This document shows positions 52,026-59,566 of a DNA stretch of 64,000 nt, one piece after another; within the stretch, counting starts at the first letter, position 1, and each line of letters begins with the position of its first letter. The stretch covers positions 62,001 to 126,000 of the forward strand of contig NZ_BOMQ01000018.1 of assembly GCF_016862275.1 (NCBI RefSeq). Direction: 5' to 3'. This DNA is from Actinoplanes nipponensis. GTDB taxonomy: Bacteria; Actinomycetota; Actinomycetes; Mycobacteriales; Micromonosporaceae. Made by a program: the position numbers and the translations under genes. The notes under the pieces were generated by a model, which saw nothing but the letters and a program-made list of their open reading frames with translations, had not been told where the DNA came from and searched no databases.

Positions 52026-52808
52026 ATGCGAAGACTGCTCGCGGCCGGGATCGTGCTCGGCGCCGTCGCCGCCGGCCTGGGCGTGGTGCGCGCGTTGTCC
52101 GCCGAGGCCGCGGCGGTGCCCCCGTACCACCCGACCCGGCTGGCCAAGGTCGCCGACTCGCGCCAGGTGGTCGTCGTGGTCGGCCGGTCGCGGGGCTCGT
52201 CGTACTCGACCGTCTACACGTACCAGCTGGGTGCGGACGGCCGGACCTGGACGGCGAAGTTCCCCGCGATGGCCGCGCGCAACGGTTACGCCGGCTGGGC
52301 CTGGGCCGGCCAGCGGATCCAGGACTCCGGCACCACCCCGATGGGCACGTTCCGCATCACCGAGACCTTCGGCCTGAAGAACGGCCCGAGCACCAAAATG
52401 CCGTGGACCCGCGCTGACGCCAACGACTACTGGGTGGGCGACAACAAGGATCCGAAGACGTACAACATGTTCCAGCCGTCCGCGTCGAGCAAGCGCACCT
52501 GGCGCACCGGCGAGGCGGAACGGCTGGCGGCGTACCCCACGCAGTACGAGTTCGCCGCGGTCATCGACTACAACCGCCCGGCGCCCGCCTCGATCACCTG
52601 GGACGCCGCCCACGGCCAGTACGTCACCGGCCGGCCGGCCAACGTCAAGCGCGGCTCGGCCATCTTCCTGCACGTCAAGGGCTCCGGCTCGACGGCCGGC
52701 TGCGTGTCGCTGAGCCGCGCCGACGTGATCAAGGTGCTGCGGTGGCTCGACCCGGCGCAGCTGCCGCGCATCGTCATGGCGCCCACGGCCGACCTCGGCA
52801 AGGTGTGA
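52026..52808 (+). CDS. Secreted L,D-transpeptidase-family protein
   Basis: A 260-residue exported YkuD-type (ErfK/YbiS/YcfS/YnhG) enzyme: a signal peptide with Ala-rich cut site near residue 29, then a beta-rich catalytic domain with the family motif H216 ... C226 (FLHVKGSGSTAGCVSLS), where Cys is the nucleophile. It forms 3-3 peptide cross-links in peptidoglycan or acts on related substrates. A TATCGT -10-like hexamer sits 9 nt before the ATG. It follows the Ser/Thr kinase by 19 nt on the same strand. Confidence 0.88.
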   Translation: MRRLLAAGIVLGAVAAGLGVVRALSAEAAAVPPYHPTRLAKVADSRQVVVVVGRSRGSSYSTVYTYQLGADGRTWTAKFPAMAARNGYAGWAWAGQRIQDSGTTPMGTFRITETFGLKNGPSTKMPWTRADANDYWVGDNKDPKTYNMFQPSASSKRTWRTGEAERLAAYPTQYEFAAVIDYNRPAPASITWDAAHGQYVTGRPANVKRGSAIFLHVKGSGSTAGCVSLSRADVIKVLRWLDPAQLPRIVMAPTADLGKV

Positions 52809-52925
52809 AATAAGGTCGCCGGTTTCGGCGTTACCGCCTACCGTGATCCGCATGTTCGCGCCCGGTCTGCAGCTGCCCGCGGGGTTCGCCCCCGTGGTGG
52901 CTCCCGCGTGCGATACGCGAATCTG

Positions 52926-52977
52926 ACCCTTCCCCAAGCAGCGGCAGAACCCGGGGAAGGGTAGCTGCGCGGTTCTG
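52926..52977 (+). promoter_or_regulatory. Pseudoknot-like leader upstream of EF-Tu
   Basis: Stem 1 pairs ACCCTTCCCC (52926-52935) with GGGGAAGGGT (52953-52962) perfectly. Part of its loop, CAGAACC (52945-52951), is complementary to GGTTCTG (52971-52977) downstream, which gives an H-type pseudoknot. It ends 81 nt before the EF-Tu ATG. Stem 1 alone could also act as a terminator for the upstream gene. Confidence 0.45.
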
Positions 52978-53058
52978 GCGCGCGTCCCTGGGCAAGGCTC
53001 GCGTTCCACCCTTCCGACCCGACCGTTTCTCGCATCCAGTGAGGACACTGAGAACATC

Positions 53059-54246
53059 ATGGCCAAGAGCCAGTTCGTCCGGACCAAGCCCCACCTGAAC
53101 ATCGGCACGATGGGTCACGTCGACCACGGCAAGACGACCCTGACCGCCGCCATCACGAAGGTCCTCGCCGACCGCGACCCGGCCGCCAACCGGTTCGTCG
53201 CCTTCGAGGGCATCGACAAGGCGCCGGAGGAGGCGCTGCGCGGCATCACCATCACCATCTCCCACGTCGAGTACGAGACCGCGGCCCGGCACTACGCCCA
53301 CGTCGACATGCCCGGCCACGCCGACTACGTGAAGAACATGATCACGGGGGCGGCGCAGGTGGACGGCGCGATCCTCGTCGTCTCGGCGCAGGACGGCGCC
53401 ATGCCGCAGACCCGCGAGCACGTGCTGCTGGCCCGGCGGGTCGGGGTGCCGTACCTGGTCGTGGCGCTCAACAAGAGCGACGCGGTCGCCGACGAGGAGC
53501 TGCTCGACCTGGTCGAGCTGGAGGTGCGTGAGCTGCTGTCCGAGTACGGCTTCCCCGGCGACGAGGTGCCTCTGGTGCGCGTGAGCGCGCTGAAGGCCCT
53601 CGAGGGCGACCCGCGGTGGACGCAGTCCATCGTGGCCCTGCTCGACGCCGTGGACGCCTACGTGCCGGTGCCCGAGCGGGAGCTGGGCGAGCCGTTCCTG
53701 ATGCCGATCGAGAACGTGCTCACCATCAGCGGCCGCGGCACCGTGGTCACCGGCAAGATCGAGCGCGGCACGCTGCGCGTCGGCGAGCCGGTCGAGGTCG
53801 TCGGCCTCGGCGAGACAATCAGCACGGTCGCCACCGGGCTGGAGACGTTCGGCAAGTCGCTGCCGACCGCGCAGGCCGGCGACAACGCGGCGATCCTGCT
53901 CCGCGGGATCAAGCGCGACCAGGTGCAGCGCGGGCAGGTCGTGGCGCTGCCGGGCAGCGTCACCCCGCACAAGACCTTCAAGGCGACCATGTACGCGCTG
54001 ACGAAGGAGGAAGGTGGCCGGCACACGCCGTTCGTGGCGAACTACCGCCCGCAGTTCTTCTTCCGCACCACGGACGTGTCCGGGGCGATCGACCTCGGTG
54101 ACCTGCCGATGGTCATGCCCGGTGACACGGCCGAGCTGACCGTGCACCTCGGCAAGGAGGTGGCGATGGACGTCGGCCTGGGCTTCGCGGTGCGCGAGGG
54201 CGGCCGTACGGTCGCCGCCGGCACGGTCAAGGAGCTGCTGGACTGA
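53059..54246 (+). CDS. Elongation factor Tu paralogue, solitary (tuf3-like)
   Basis: A 395-residue EF-Tu with all GTPase motifs: GHVDHGKTT (G1), RGITI (G2), DMPGH (G3; the standard is DCPGH), NKSD (G4; NKCD is standard) and SALKAL (G5), and complete domains 2 and 3. It delivers aminoacyl-tRNA to the ribosome. There are no rpsL, rpsG or fusA neighbours, so it is not the str-operon copy; Streptomyces has a comparable distant tuf3 that is induced in stress. Several positions usually fixed in EF-Tu differ ([23 protein letters not shown]). ATG 53059; a terminator follows at 54251. Confidence 0.93.
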   Translation: MAKSQFVRTKPHLNIGTMGHVDHGKTTLTAAITKVLADRDPAANRFVAFEGIDKAPEEALRGITITISHVEYETAARHYAHVDMPGHADYVKNMITGAAQVDGAILVVSAQDGAMPQTREHVLLARRVGVPYLVVALNKSDAVADEELLDLVELEVRELLSEYGFPGDEVPLVRVSALKALEGDPRWTQSIVALLDAVDAYVPVPERELGEPFLMPIENVLTISGRGTVVTGKIERGTLRVGEPVEVVGLGETISTVATGLETFGKSLPTAQAGDNAAILLRGIKRDQVQRGQVVALPGSVTPHKTFKATMYALTKEEGGRHTPFVANYRPQFFFRTTDVSGAIDLGDLPMVMPGDTAELTVHLGKEVAMDVGLGFAVREGGRTVAAGTVKELLD

Positions 54247-54250
54247 CCGG

Positions 54251-54280
54251 GGACGGGGCCACTGGCGGGTGGCCCCGTCC
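54251..54280 (+). terminator. Terminator after EF-Tu gene
   Basis: GGACGGGGCCAC (54251-54262) pairs perfectly with GTGGCCCCGTCC (54269-54280) around TGGCGG, followed by TGCTATTTCT. It also lies directly after the convergent gene at 54283-54678. Confidence 0.85.
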
Positions 54281-54282
54281 TG

Positions 54283-54678
54283 CTATTTCTGGTCGGTCTC
54301 GGGCTTGCGCAGCTCGGCCTCGCGGCGGCGCAGGTCGGCCTCCCAGCGCTCGAGCCGCCCCCGGTCCTCGCCCAGACTCCTGAGGAACTCCGGATTGTCG
54401 TCCGGGGCGAGCGGGGCGCTGCGCCGCGGCCGCTCGTGCTCGGGAAACCCGCTGCCGGGACGCCAGGTGGTGCCGTTGCTGAGCTTGACCGCCCGGGCCG
54501 GGCGCCCGGCGACGAACCAGGCGATCGCCCCGATCGGCGAGAACAGCAGGATGAGGAAGACCCAGACGACCCGGGGCAGGGCCCGGATCTGGAACTCCTC
54601 GGCCGATAGGCAGTCGATGAGCGCGATGACGACCAGCGCCAGGTCGATCAGCATGAAGAGGGAATAGAGCCGGATCAT
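54283..54678 (-). CDS. PLDc N-terminal (PLDNc)-domain membrane protein
   Basis: A 131-residue protein that resembles the PLD-nuclease N-terminal domain: a first hydrophobic segment (LYSLFMLIDLALVVIALIDCL), the motif LPRVVWVFLILLFSPIGAIAWFVAGRP that defines the domain, then a soluble tail with an alpha-helical Glu/Arg-rich C-terminus (LERWEADLRRREAELRK). The nuclease domain itself is absent. Small proteins of this kind are widespread in actinomycetes with no known role. Confidence 0.85.
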   Translation of the reverse strand: MIRLYSLFMLIDLALVVIALIDCLSAEEFQIRALPRVVWVFLILLFSPIGAIAWFVAGRPARAVKLSNGTTWRPGSGFPEHERPRRSAPLAPDDNPEFLRSLGEDRGRLERWEADLRRREAELRKPETDQK

Positions 54679-54772
54679 GGCGAGAGATCCTCGCAGAGGA
54701 ACGCCGCCCGCGTGACCCCTTTCCGGCCAACCGGGGGCTGAAGAATCCCGCCGGAAACGGCATGATGACCCG

Positions 54773-55573
54773 ATGGCTGCACAATTCGGGCCGCACCGCT
54801 GGTCGGCTGGCGGCCACCCGGACACCGGACGGCACCGCGGCGCGCGCTTCACCGTCGCCGACCTGACCGGCGCGCGCTTCGTGGACTGCGACCTGACCGG
54901 CGTGAAGATCGTCGACTCGTGGCTGGTGGGGATGGACGTCTCCGGCCACGTCGAGCGGCTCTCCGTCAACGGCGTCGACGTCACCGACTACGTCGCGGCG
55001 GAACTCGACCGTCGCCACCCGGAACGGGTCCAACTGCGCGGCATGCGCGATGCCGACGACTTCCGCGCCATGGCGGACACGATGACCACACTCTGGTCGG
55101 CCGCCGTGGCCCGCGCCGAACGGCTCCCCGAGGCGGCCCGCCACGAGCGGGTGGACGGCGAGTGGTCGTTCGCGGAGACGCTGCGCCACCTCGTCTTCAT
55201 CACCGACTCGTGGGCGAGCCGCACGGTGCTGGACGAGGAGCTGCCGTACCACCGGATCGGCCTGCCGCAGACGGCCTACTCCCGGGCGGACGCGACGGCC
55301 CTGGGCATCGAGGTCGACGCGACCCCGGCGTGGGCGGAGATCCTGGCCGCCCGGGCGGACCGGACGGCCGTGCTCGCCGGCATCCTGGCGGACCTGACAG
55401 ACGCCGGCCTGCGGCGTTCCTGTGCGCGGCTGCCGGCCCCGGGATACCCCGCGGGGCCGCGGGTGGTCGCGGAGTGCCTGGCGGTGGTGCTGGACGAGGA
55501 ATGCGACCACTATCGGTTCGCTGTGCGGGATCTGGCTGTCGTGGAGGCTCGTTACGCCGGGGGTTCGGGGTGA
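54773..55573 (+). CDS. DinB-like / pentapeptide-repeat hypothetical protein
   Basis: A 266-residue soluble protein with two parts. Residues about 25-60 show a pentapeptide-like ARF-x-x-x-DLTG-ARF pattern (ARFTVADLTGARFVDCDLTG); the remainder is a DinB-type four-helix bundle (FRAMADTMTTLWSAAVARAERL, DGEWSFAETLRHLVFITDSW, AECLAVVLDEECDHYRFAVRDL) with His/Glu/His positions that may bind a metal. DinB-like proteins act in bacillithiol/mycothiol-type chemistry or DNA damage. ATG 54773. The gene is divergent from the PLDc gene. Confidence 0.8.
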   Translation: MAAQFGPHRWSAGGHPDTGRHRGARFTVADLTGARFVDCDLTGVKIVDSWLVGMDVSGHVERLSVNGVDVTDYVAAELDRRHPERVQLRGMRDADDFRAMADTMTTLWSAAVARAERLPEAARHERVDGEWSFAETLRHLVFITDSWASRTVLDEELPYHRIGLPQTAYSRADATALGIEVDATPAWAEILAARADRTAVLAGILADLTDAGLRRSCARLPAPGYPAGPRVVAECLAVVLDEECDHYRFAVRDLAVVEARYAGGSG

Positions 55574-55599
55574 TGCGGGGGTGGCGCTGCCGGCCCGTC

Positions 55600-55661
55600 G
55601 TCGCTCGCCTGTCGCTCGCCTGTCGCTCGCCCTCGCTCGTCGCGTCGCCTGTCGCTCGCCC
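55600..55661 (+). repeat. Tandem GTCGCTCGCC repeats
   Basis: The unit TCGCTCGCC(T/C)G recurs about four times (near 55601, 55612, 55623 and 55652), with a degenerate intervening unit. Confidence 0.6.
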
Positions 55662-55753
55662 TCTTTCGTCGGCCGTCGTCTGGACGCCTGACCGCCTGAC
55701 TGCCCAAGCTGCGGCGGTGGCGGCGTTCGGCCCGGGCGGCTGAAGCCTGCGCG

Positions 55754-55819
55754 GATCTTGAAGAGCGCGGGCGGGTTCTTGGGCTCTGGCGCTTCAAGAT
55801 TCGGCGCGGAGGAGACCTC
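55754..55819 (+). repeat. 66-bp interspersed element, copy 1
   Basis: It begins GATCTTGAAGAGCG and contains CGGGTTCTTGGGCTC. Its first 48 nt end in a near-mirror CTTCAAGATT, giving a 9-bp inverted repeat (ATCTTGAAG/CTTCAAGAT), and it closes with ACCTC. Confidence 0.7.
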
Positions 55820-56250
55820 CAGGGCGTTGGGACTCGCGAGCAACGACCGGGAAGGCCTGGCCCAGCATCGGCGAGCCGGTCGGGGCGCTGAATGGGGGCG
55901 CTGGGTCGGGAGCCGGGCGAGGCCGAAGCTGGATGGAGTGGGTCAGGTAGGCGGCGCGGCACGCGGGGCGAGAAGTGGCTAACACGTGGGGTGCCGTTAC
56001 CACCAACCGGTGCCGTCGTCGGGGTGGTGCGACGCGTGGTCGATGAAGACGGAGCATGAGACCCAGGCGCCGGGTGGGGAGGCGTATGGGCGGGTTGCTG
56101 GTTGGCGAGCGCATCAATACGAAGCGCTGGATGGCCACCGCGGTCGACTGTGGAGGGTGCGTTGGCGGCCGCTTCGGGCCCGGCGGCAGCCGCCGGCCAG
56201 CCGGGCAATGGCCAGCGAGCCGGCCGTCAACCCGCCAACCCGCTCGCACG

Positions 56251-56316
56251 GATCTTGATGAGGTCGGCTGGGTTCTCGGGCCCGAGCGCCCCAAAATCCA
56301 GCAACACAAACACCTC
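56251..56316 (+). repeat. 66-bp interspersed element, copy 2
   Basis: It begins GATCTTGATGAGG and contains GGGTTCTCGGGCCC and GCGCCCCAAAATC. It has the same length and spacing as copy 1 (ACCTC at offset 61). Its inverted repeat is weaker than that of copy 1. Confidence 0.7.
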
Positions 56317-56334
56317 CCGCCGGCCGGTCTGAGC

Positions 56335-56400
56335 AATCTTGATGCGATCGCGCGGCTTCTCGGGCTCAAGCGCCCCAAGATCCCACGAGAAGAGCACCTC
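56335..56400 (+). repeat. 66-bp interspersed element, copy 3
   Basis: It begins AATCTTGATGCG and contains GGCTTCTCGGGCTC and GCGCCCCAAGATC; ACCTC is again at offset 61. It starts 84 nt after copy 2. Inverted ends: ATCTTG with CAAGAT. Confidence 0.7.
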
Positions 56401-56493
56401 AAGAACGCGGCGACCAACGGCTGAAACCCTCCGAAAAGGACGGAAGCGCTACGGGCCGGCCCGGCAGGCGCACACCCTGCCGGGCCGACAGCA

Positions 56494-57297
56494 TCAGCTC
56501 AGTGCCGAGTTCAACCCCACCAGATATCCGCTGCGATACCCCGTGGCGTTCGGGTGGAAGGAGTTGGTCGGCGGGATCGCGGTCAGGCCGTTGAGCCACG
56601 GGCTGGGCCCGCAGATCCCGTGCCCGGCGAACTCGTCCGTGACGTCCGACCAGGTGAAGCCGGCCGCCCCGGCGCGGGCCGCGGTCAGTTTGTTGAGTTC
56701 CACCGCGCCGGTGTTGATGGCCTTGCGTTTCGGGATGCTCATGCCGCCGACGCCGCAGTACGCCGTGGTCACGTCGAACAGGATCGGGTAGCCGAGCACG
56801 ACCACGCGGGCGTTCGGGGCCTTGCGGCGGATGTCGGCGTAGGTGGCGTCGAGTTTGGCGGGCAGTTCGGTGCGCAGCACTTCCATGGCGGACGCGACGG
56901 TGGCCGCGCACGCGCTGTCGCTGGACAGGGTGCAGGAGATGACGGTCGAGGCGAAGCCGACGTCGTTGCCGCCGATGGTCAGCGTCACGAGGTCGGTGCC
57001 GCTGGTCAGCGGCCAGAGCTGGGTGGAACGCAGCGAGCCGGTGGTGGCGCCGCCGCAGGCGACCGACCGGTACGACTTCGGGTCGTTGGCCGCGTTCCAC
57101 AGGCCGGGGTAGCCGTTGGCGCTGCGCAGGCAGAGCCCGGTTTGGCCGGGCGCGCCGACGCCGGAGGAGTACGAGTCGCCGAGCGCGACGTAGTCCCAGT
57201 TGGTGTAGGGGGCGGCTGCCGCAGCGGGTGTCGCGGCGATGATGCTCAGCAGGGTCGAGAAGACGAGGCAGGCGAGGACGGTGGTGCGTCTGCTCAT
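56494..57297 (-). CDS. Secreted SGNH/GDSL-type hydrolase
   Basis: A 267-residue exported esterase or lipase of the SGNH superfamily. The signal peptide ends at AAAA near residue 28. The catalytic Ser lies in block I GDSYSSG (about 41-47), block III GGND (about 108-111) holds the oxyanion Asn, and the block V-type SFHPNATG near the C-terminus holds the His. Six Cys suggest three disulfides, as in Streptomyces lipases of this type (for example SCO7513-like). ATG 57297. The promoter region contains the TGTTAC-N6-GTAACA operators. Confidence 0.92.
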   Translation of the reverse strand: MSRRTTVLACLVFSTLLSIIAATPAAAAAPYTNWDYVALGDSYSSGVGAPGQTGLCLRSANGYPGLWNAANDPKSYRSVACGGATTGSLRSTQLWPLTSGTDLVTLTIGGNDVGFASTVISCTLSSDSACAATVASAMEVLRTELPAKLDATYADIRRKAPNARVVVLGYPILFDVTTAYCGVGGMSIPKRKAINTGAVELNKLTAARAGAAGFTWSDVTDEFAGHGICGPSPWLNGLTAIPPTNSFHPNATGYRSGYLVGLNSALS

Positions 57298-57342
57298 CGG
57301 GTGGCCTCCGGATCCGCTGGGGATGGGGGCCGGAGCGCTCCG

Positions 57343-57453
57343 GTTACCGAACAGTAAGTCAAGGTCTCCGGGAAAGAAACACAGTGACATTCCTGTTACC
57401 TCGTAGTAACATGCGTCGATGTGACCTGCATCTATGTCAGGCGGTCATGTTAC
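57343..57453. promoter_or_regulatory. Multiple TGTTAC/GTAACA operator half-sites
   Basis: A perfect TGTTAC-CTCGTA-GTAACA lies at 57394-57411, a weaker GTTAC-N6-GTAAG at 57343-57358, and a further TGTTAC half-site at 57448-57453 that forms a second inverted pair with GTAACATG at 57406. They sit 46-156 nt upstream of the SGNH hydrolase start, as expected for a cooperative regulator. Confidence 0.55.
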
Positions 57454-57534
57454 GTGTGCGCAGAGCGACAGGCTTTTACCGGCGCCACAGCCGGTCTTCA
57501 GTGTGCGCTCAGCTGACCGGTCTAGCGTCGGCCC

Positions 57535-57930
57535 ATGGATGAGCAACGGGCCCGGAGGGTCGTCGAGACACTGCGCGGACGTAACGTCTTCGCCCACGTG
57601 AAGCTGCCGCACGCCGGCATCACCCAGTACGGCATCCGGGTCGTGCTGCCCGACGGGCGCGAGGCCATCTGGGACAACGACGGCACCGCCGGGCTGGAGG
57701 CCCAGGTCATGCGCGACGGCGTCCTGGTCGGGTTCGTGTCCTCGATCCCCGGCTCGGAGAACTTCGGCGACGACCAGATCATCGACGCGATCGCCGGCGC
57801 CGACTACGACCAGCCGATCGGGCGTTCCCGGCCCACGACGCCGGCCGGCCCGGGCCGGCCGGACCGGATCGCCACGGCGCCGCGGCCGCTCGGGCTGGCC
57901 GCGCGCCTGCGCCGTACGTTCCGCGACTGA
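57535..57930 (+). CDS. Hypothetical protein (131 aa)
   Basis: A 131-residue soluble protein. The N-terminal about 85 residues look like a small alpha/beta domain (RRVVETLRGRNVFAHVKL, GIRVVLPDGREAIWDNDGTAGLEAQVMRDGVLVGFV); the C-terminus is Pro/Arg-rich and probably disordered. No family is recognised. TAGCGT sits 6 nt before the ATG, suggesting a leaderless transcript. It is convergent with the DUF6510 gene, stops 1 nt apart. Confidence 0.7.
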   Translation: MDEQRARRVVETLRGRNVFAHVKLPHAGITQYGIRVVLPDGREAIWDNDGTAGLEAQVMRDGVLVGFVSSIPGSENFGDDQIIDAIAGADYDQPIGRSRPTTPAGPGRPDRIATAPRPLGLAARLRRTFRD

Positions 57931-57931
57931 C

Positions 57932-58213
57932 CTACGGGGTGGCCGGGGCGTCCCGCGGGGGCATCGGCACCTGCAGGCTGACCGCGCCGCGCAGGTCCAG
58001 CCACGCGCGCTCCGGGCCGCGGACCAGCCGCAGCACCACGCCGTCGCACGACGGGCAGCGGGCCACCAGCCCGGGGGCCGGTCCCCAGACCCGCAGCCGG
58101 GCGACCACGCACGGCTCGCCGCAGCCGGCGCAGGTGGCCACCGCCGTGGTCACGTCCACCGCGAAGAGCTCACGCAGGTCACCGGCCATCGCGTTGCCGT
58201 CCACCGCGGTCAT
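57932..58213 (-). CDS. DUF6510 zinc-ribbon protein
   Basis: A 93-residue protein with two CxxC knuckles, CAGCGEPC (about 28-35) and CPSC, likely holding one zinc. It matches the short actinobacterial DUF6510 proteins that are encoded after a flavin reductase and a molybdopterin oxidoreductase, as here. Its ATG overlaps the reductase TGA (ATGA). It may assist in maturation or in electron transfer within the three-gene unit. Confidence 0.78.
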   Translation of the reverse strand: MTAVDGNAMAGDLRELFAVDVTTAVATCAGCGEPCVVARLRVWGPAPGLVARCPSCDGVVLRLVRGPERAWLDLRGAVSLQVPMPPRDAPATP

Positions 58214-58959
58214 GAGATCCCTCCGAACCGTTCCGTGCGGACCTTGCCCGGGTCGTGCCCCAACGCCACCAGGATGTCCGCCGCCGCCTCGACGAACGCG
58301 GTCGGGCCGCAGACGAACACGTCCGGGGCGAAGTCCGGCGGCCAGCCGTGGGTGTTCAGCGTGGCCACGGTGAGCCGTCCCGGCGGCTCGGGCCAGCCGT
58401 CGGGGGTCTTGCGGGTGTAGACGAAGTGCACGTCCAGGCCCGGGTCGTCGCGGACCCGGCGGGCGAGCTCGGCGGCGTAGAGGGCGTCCTGCGGGGTGCG
58501 GACCGAGTAGATCAGGCGGAACGGCTGCCGGCCGCGGACGTCGCCGCGCGCACGGATCATGGCCATCAGCGGTACGACGCCCGAGCCGCCGGCCACCAGC
58601 AGCACCGGCGGGGGCGCCGCCCGCCACACGAACCAGCCGCCGACCGGGCCGCGCAGCTCCAGCGGCCGGCCGACCTCGAGGTCGTCGATCAGGTAGGACG
58701 ACACCTCGCCGTCCTCGACACGCTGCACGGTCAGCTCGACCAGGCCGTCGTCGCGCCACGCGGAGGCGATCGAGTAGCTGCGCTGGGCCGAGTAGCCGTC
58801 GGGGGCGGTCAGCCGCACGTCGACGTGCTGGCCGGGCAGGTGTCCCGGCCACTGCGGCACCCGCAGCACCAGGGTGCGCGCGGACGGCGTCTCCCTGCGG
58901 GCCGCCTCCACCGTGGCGACCCGCCAGCTCAGTCTCCCTGGTACCGCTGTTCGCGCCAT
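58210..58959 (-). CDS. FAD/NAD(P)-binding ferredoxin reductase-type protein
   Basis: A 249-residue FNR-fold reductase. The FAD-binding beta-barrel carries RSYSIAS (family R-x-Y-S-x-x-S), with GPVGGWFVW following; the NAD(P)-binding half has LVAGGSGVVPLMAMIRARGD and the C-terminal CGPTAFVEAA. The family's [2Fe-2S] domain is absent, so it must pass electrons to a separate acceptor, probably the molybdenum oxidoreductase encoded immediately upstream. ATG 58959 lies inside that gene's 3' end (31-nt overlap). Confidence 0.88.
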   Translation of the reverse strand: MARTAVPGRLSWRVATVEAARRETPSARTLVLRVPQWPGHLPGQHVDVRLTAPDGYSAQRSYSIASAWRDDGLVELTVQRVEDGEVSSYLIDDLEVGRPLELRGPVGGWFVWRAAPPPVLLVAGGSGVVPLMAMIRARGDVRGRQPFRLIYSVRTPQDALYAAELARRVRDDPGLDVHFVYTRKTPDGWPEPPGRLTVATLNTHGWPPDFAPDVFVCGPTAFVEAAADILVALGHDPGKVRTERFGGIS

Positions 58960-59528
58960 GGGTCTCCGTACATGTGGTAGCCGGCTTCCTCCCAGAAGCC
59001 CGGCTCGTCCTGCTGGAGCATCTCGATGCCGTTGACCCACTTGGCCGACTTCCAGAAGTACAGGTGCGGGACCACCAGCCGGGCCGGGCCGCCGTGCTCG
59101 GGCGCGAGCGGCTCACCGTCGAACTGGTACGCCACCCAGGCCTTGCCATCGAGCAGGTCCTCCAGCGGCACGTTCGTGGTGTAGCCGCCGTAGCCGTGCA
59201 CCATCGTGTAGTCGGCGGTGGTCTCGACGTTCTCGAAGAGGGTGTCCAGGGTGACCCCGCGCCAGGTGGTGCCGAGCTTGGACCACTTGGTGACGCAGTG
59301 GATATCGGTCGTGACGTCCTCGGCCGGCAGGTCCTGGAACTCCGGCCAGGACCAGCTGTGCTTGCCGCCGGTCTCGTCGGTGATGGTGAACTGCCAGCGC
59401 TCCAGCGGGATCCGCGGCGTCGGGCCGGCCGAGAGCACCGGGAAGTCGTGCGTGAGGTACTGCCCCGGCGGCAGGTCGGGCCGGGAGGAACGGCGCCGGC
59501 CGCCGAACCCGGGGGAGATGATGCTCAT
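58929..59528 (-). CDS. Sulfite-oxidase-like molybdopterin oxidoreductase
   Basis: A 199-residue soluble enzyme of the sulfite oxidase/YedY fold without the dimerisation domain. The Mo-ligating Cys lies in DIHCVTKWS; Trp-Pro and Asp contacts follow in WRGVTLDTLFENVE and YGGYTTNVPLEDLLD, and the cofactor region ends GGPARLVVPHLYFWKSAKWV. No Tat signal peptide is seen, so it acts in the cytosol. It heads an operon with a flavin reductase and DUF6510. The substrate is unknown; sulfite or a sulfoxide is possible. Confidence 0.88.
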   Translation of the reverse strand: MSIISPGFGGRRRSSRPDLPPGQYLTHDFPVLSAGPTPRIPLERWQFTITDETGGKHSWSWPEFQDLPAEDVTTDIHCVTKWSKLGTTWRGVTLDTLFENVETTADYTMVHGYGGYTTNVPLEDLLDGKAWVAYQFDGEPLAPEHGGPARLVVPHLYFWKSAKWVNGIEMLQQDEPGFWEEAGYHMYGDPWREQRYQGD

Positions 59529-59566
59529 GCCAGCAGTAAACCCGATGATCATGAACGAGGACAGGC

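Larger units (their letters stand above)
55574..56493. other. 0.9-kb non-coding tract with repeats
   Basis: No frame with coding character is supported between the DinB-like gene and the SGNH hydrolase gene. It holds a tandem GTCGCTCGCC array (55600-55661) and three copies of a 66-bp element (at 55754, 56251 and 56335), all on the same strand. It looks like degenerate repeat DNA rather than a lost gene. Confidence 0.6.

Noticed and set aside
55754..56420. A protein-coding gene across the 66-bp repeats
   Set aside because: Frames run through the repeats but lack codon bias, a ribosome site and conserved sequence between copies; the similarity is at DNA level in a fixed 66-bp register.
58929..59528. 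Periplasmic MsrP/YedY-type enzyme
   Set aside because: No Tat twin-arginine signal precedes the domain, and the partner reductase is soluble.
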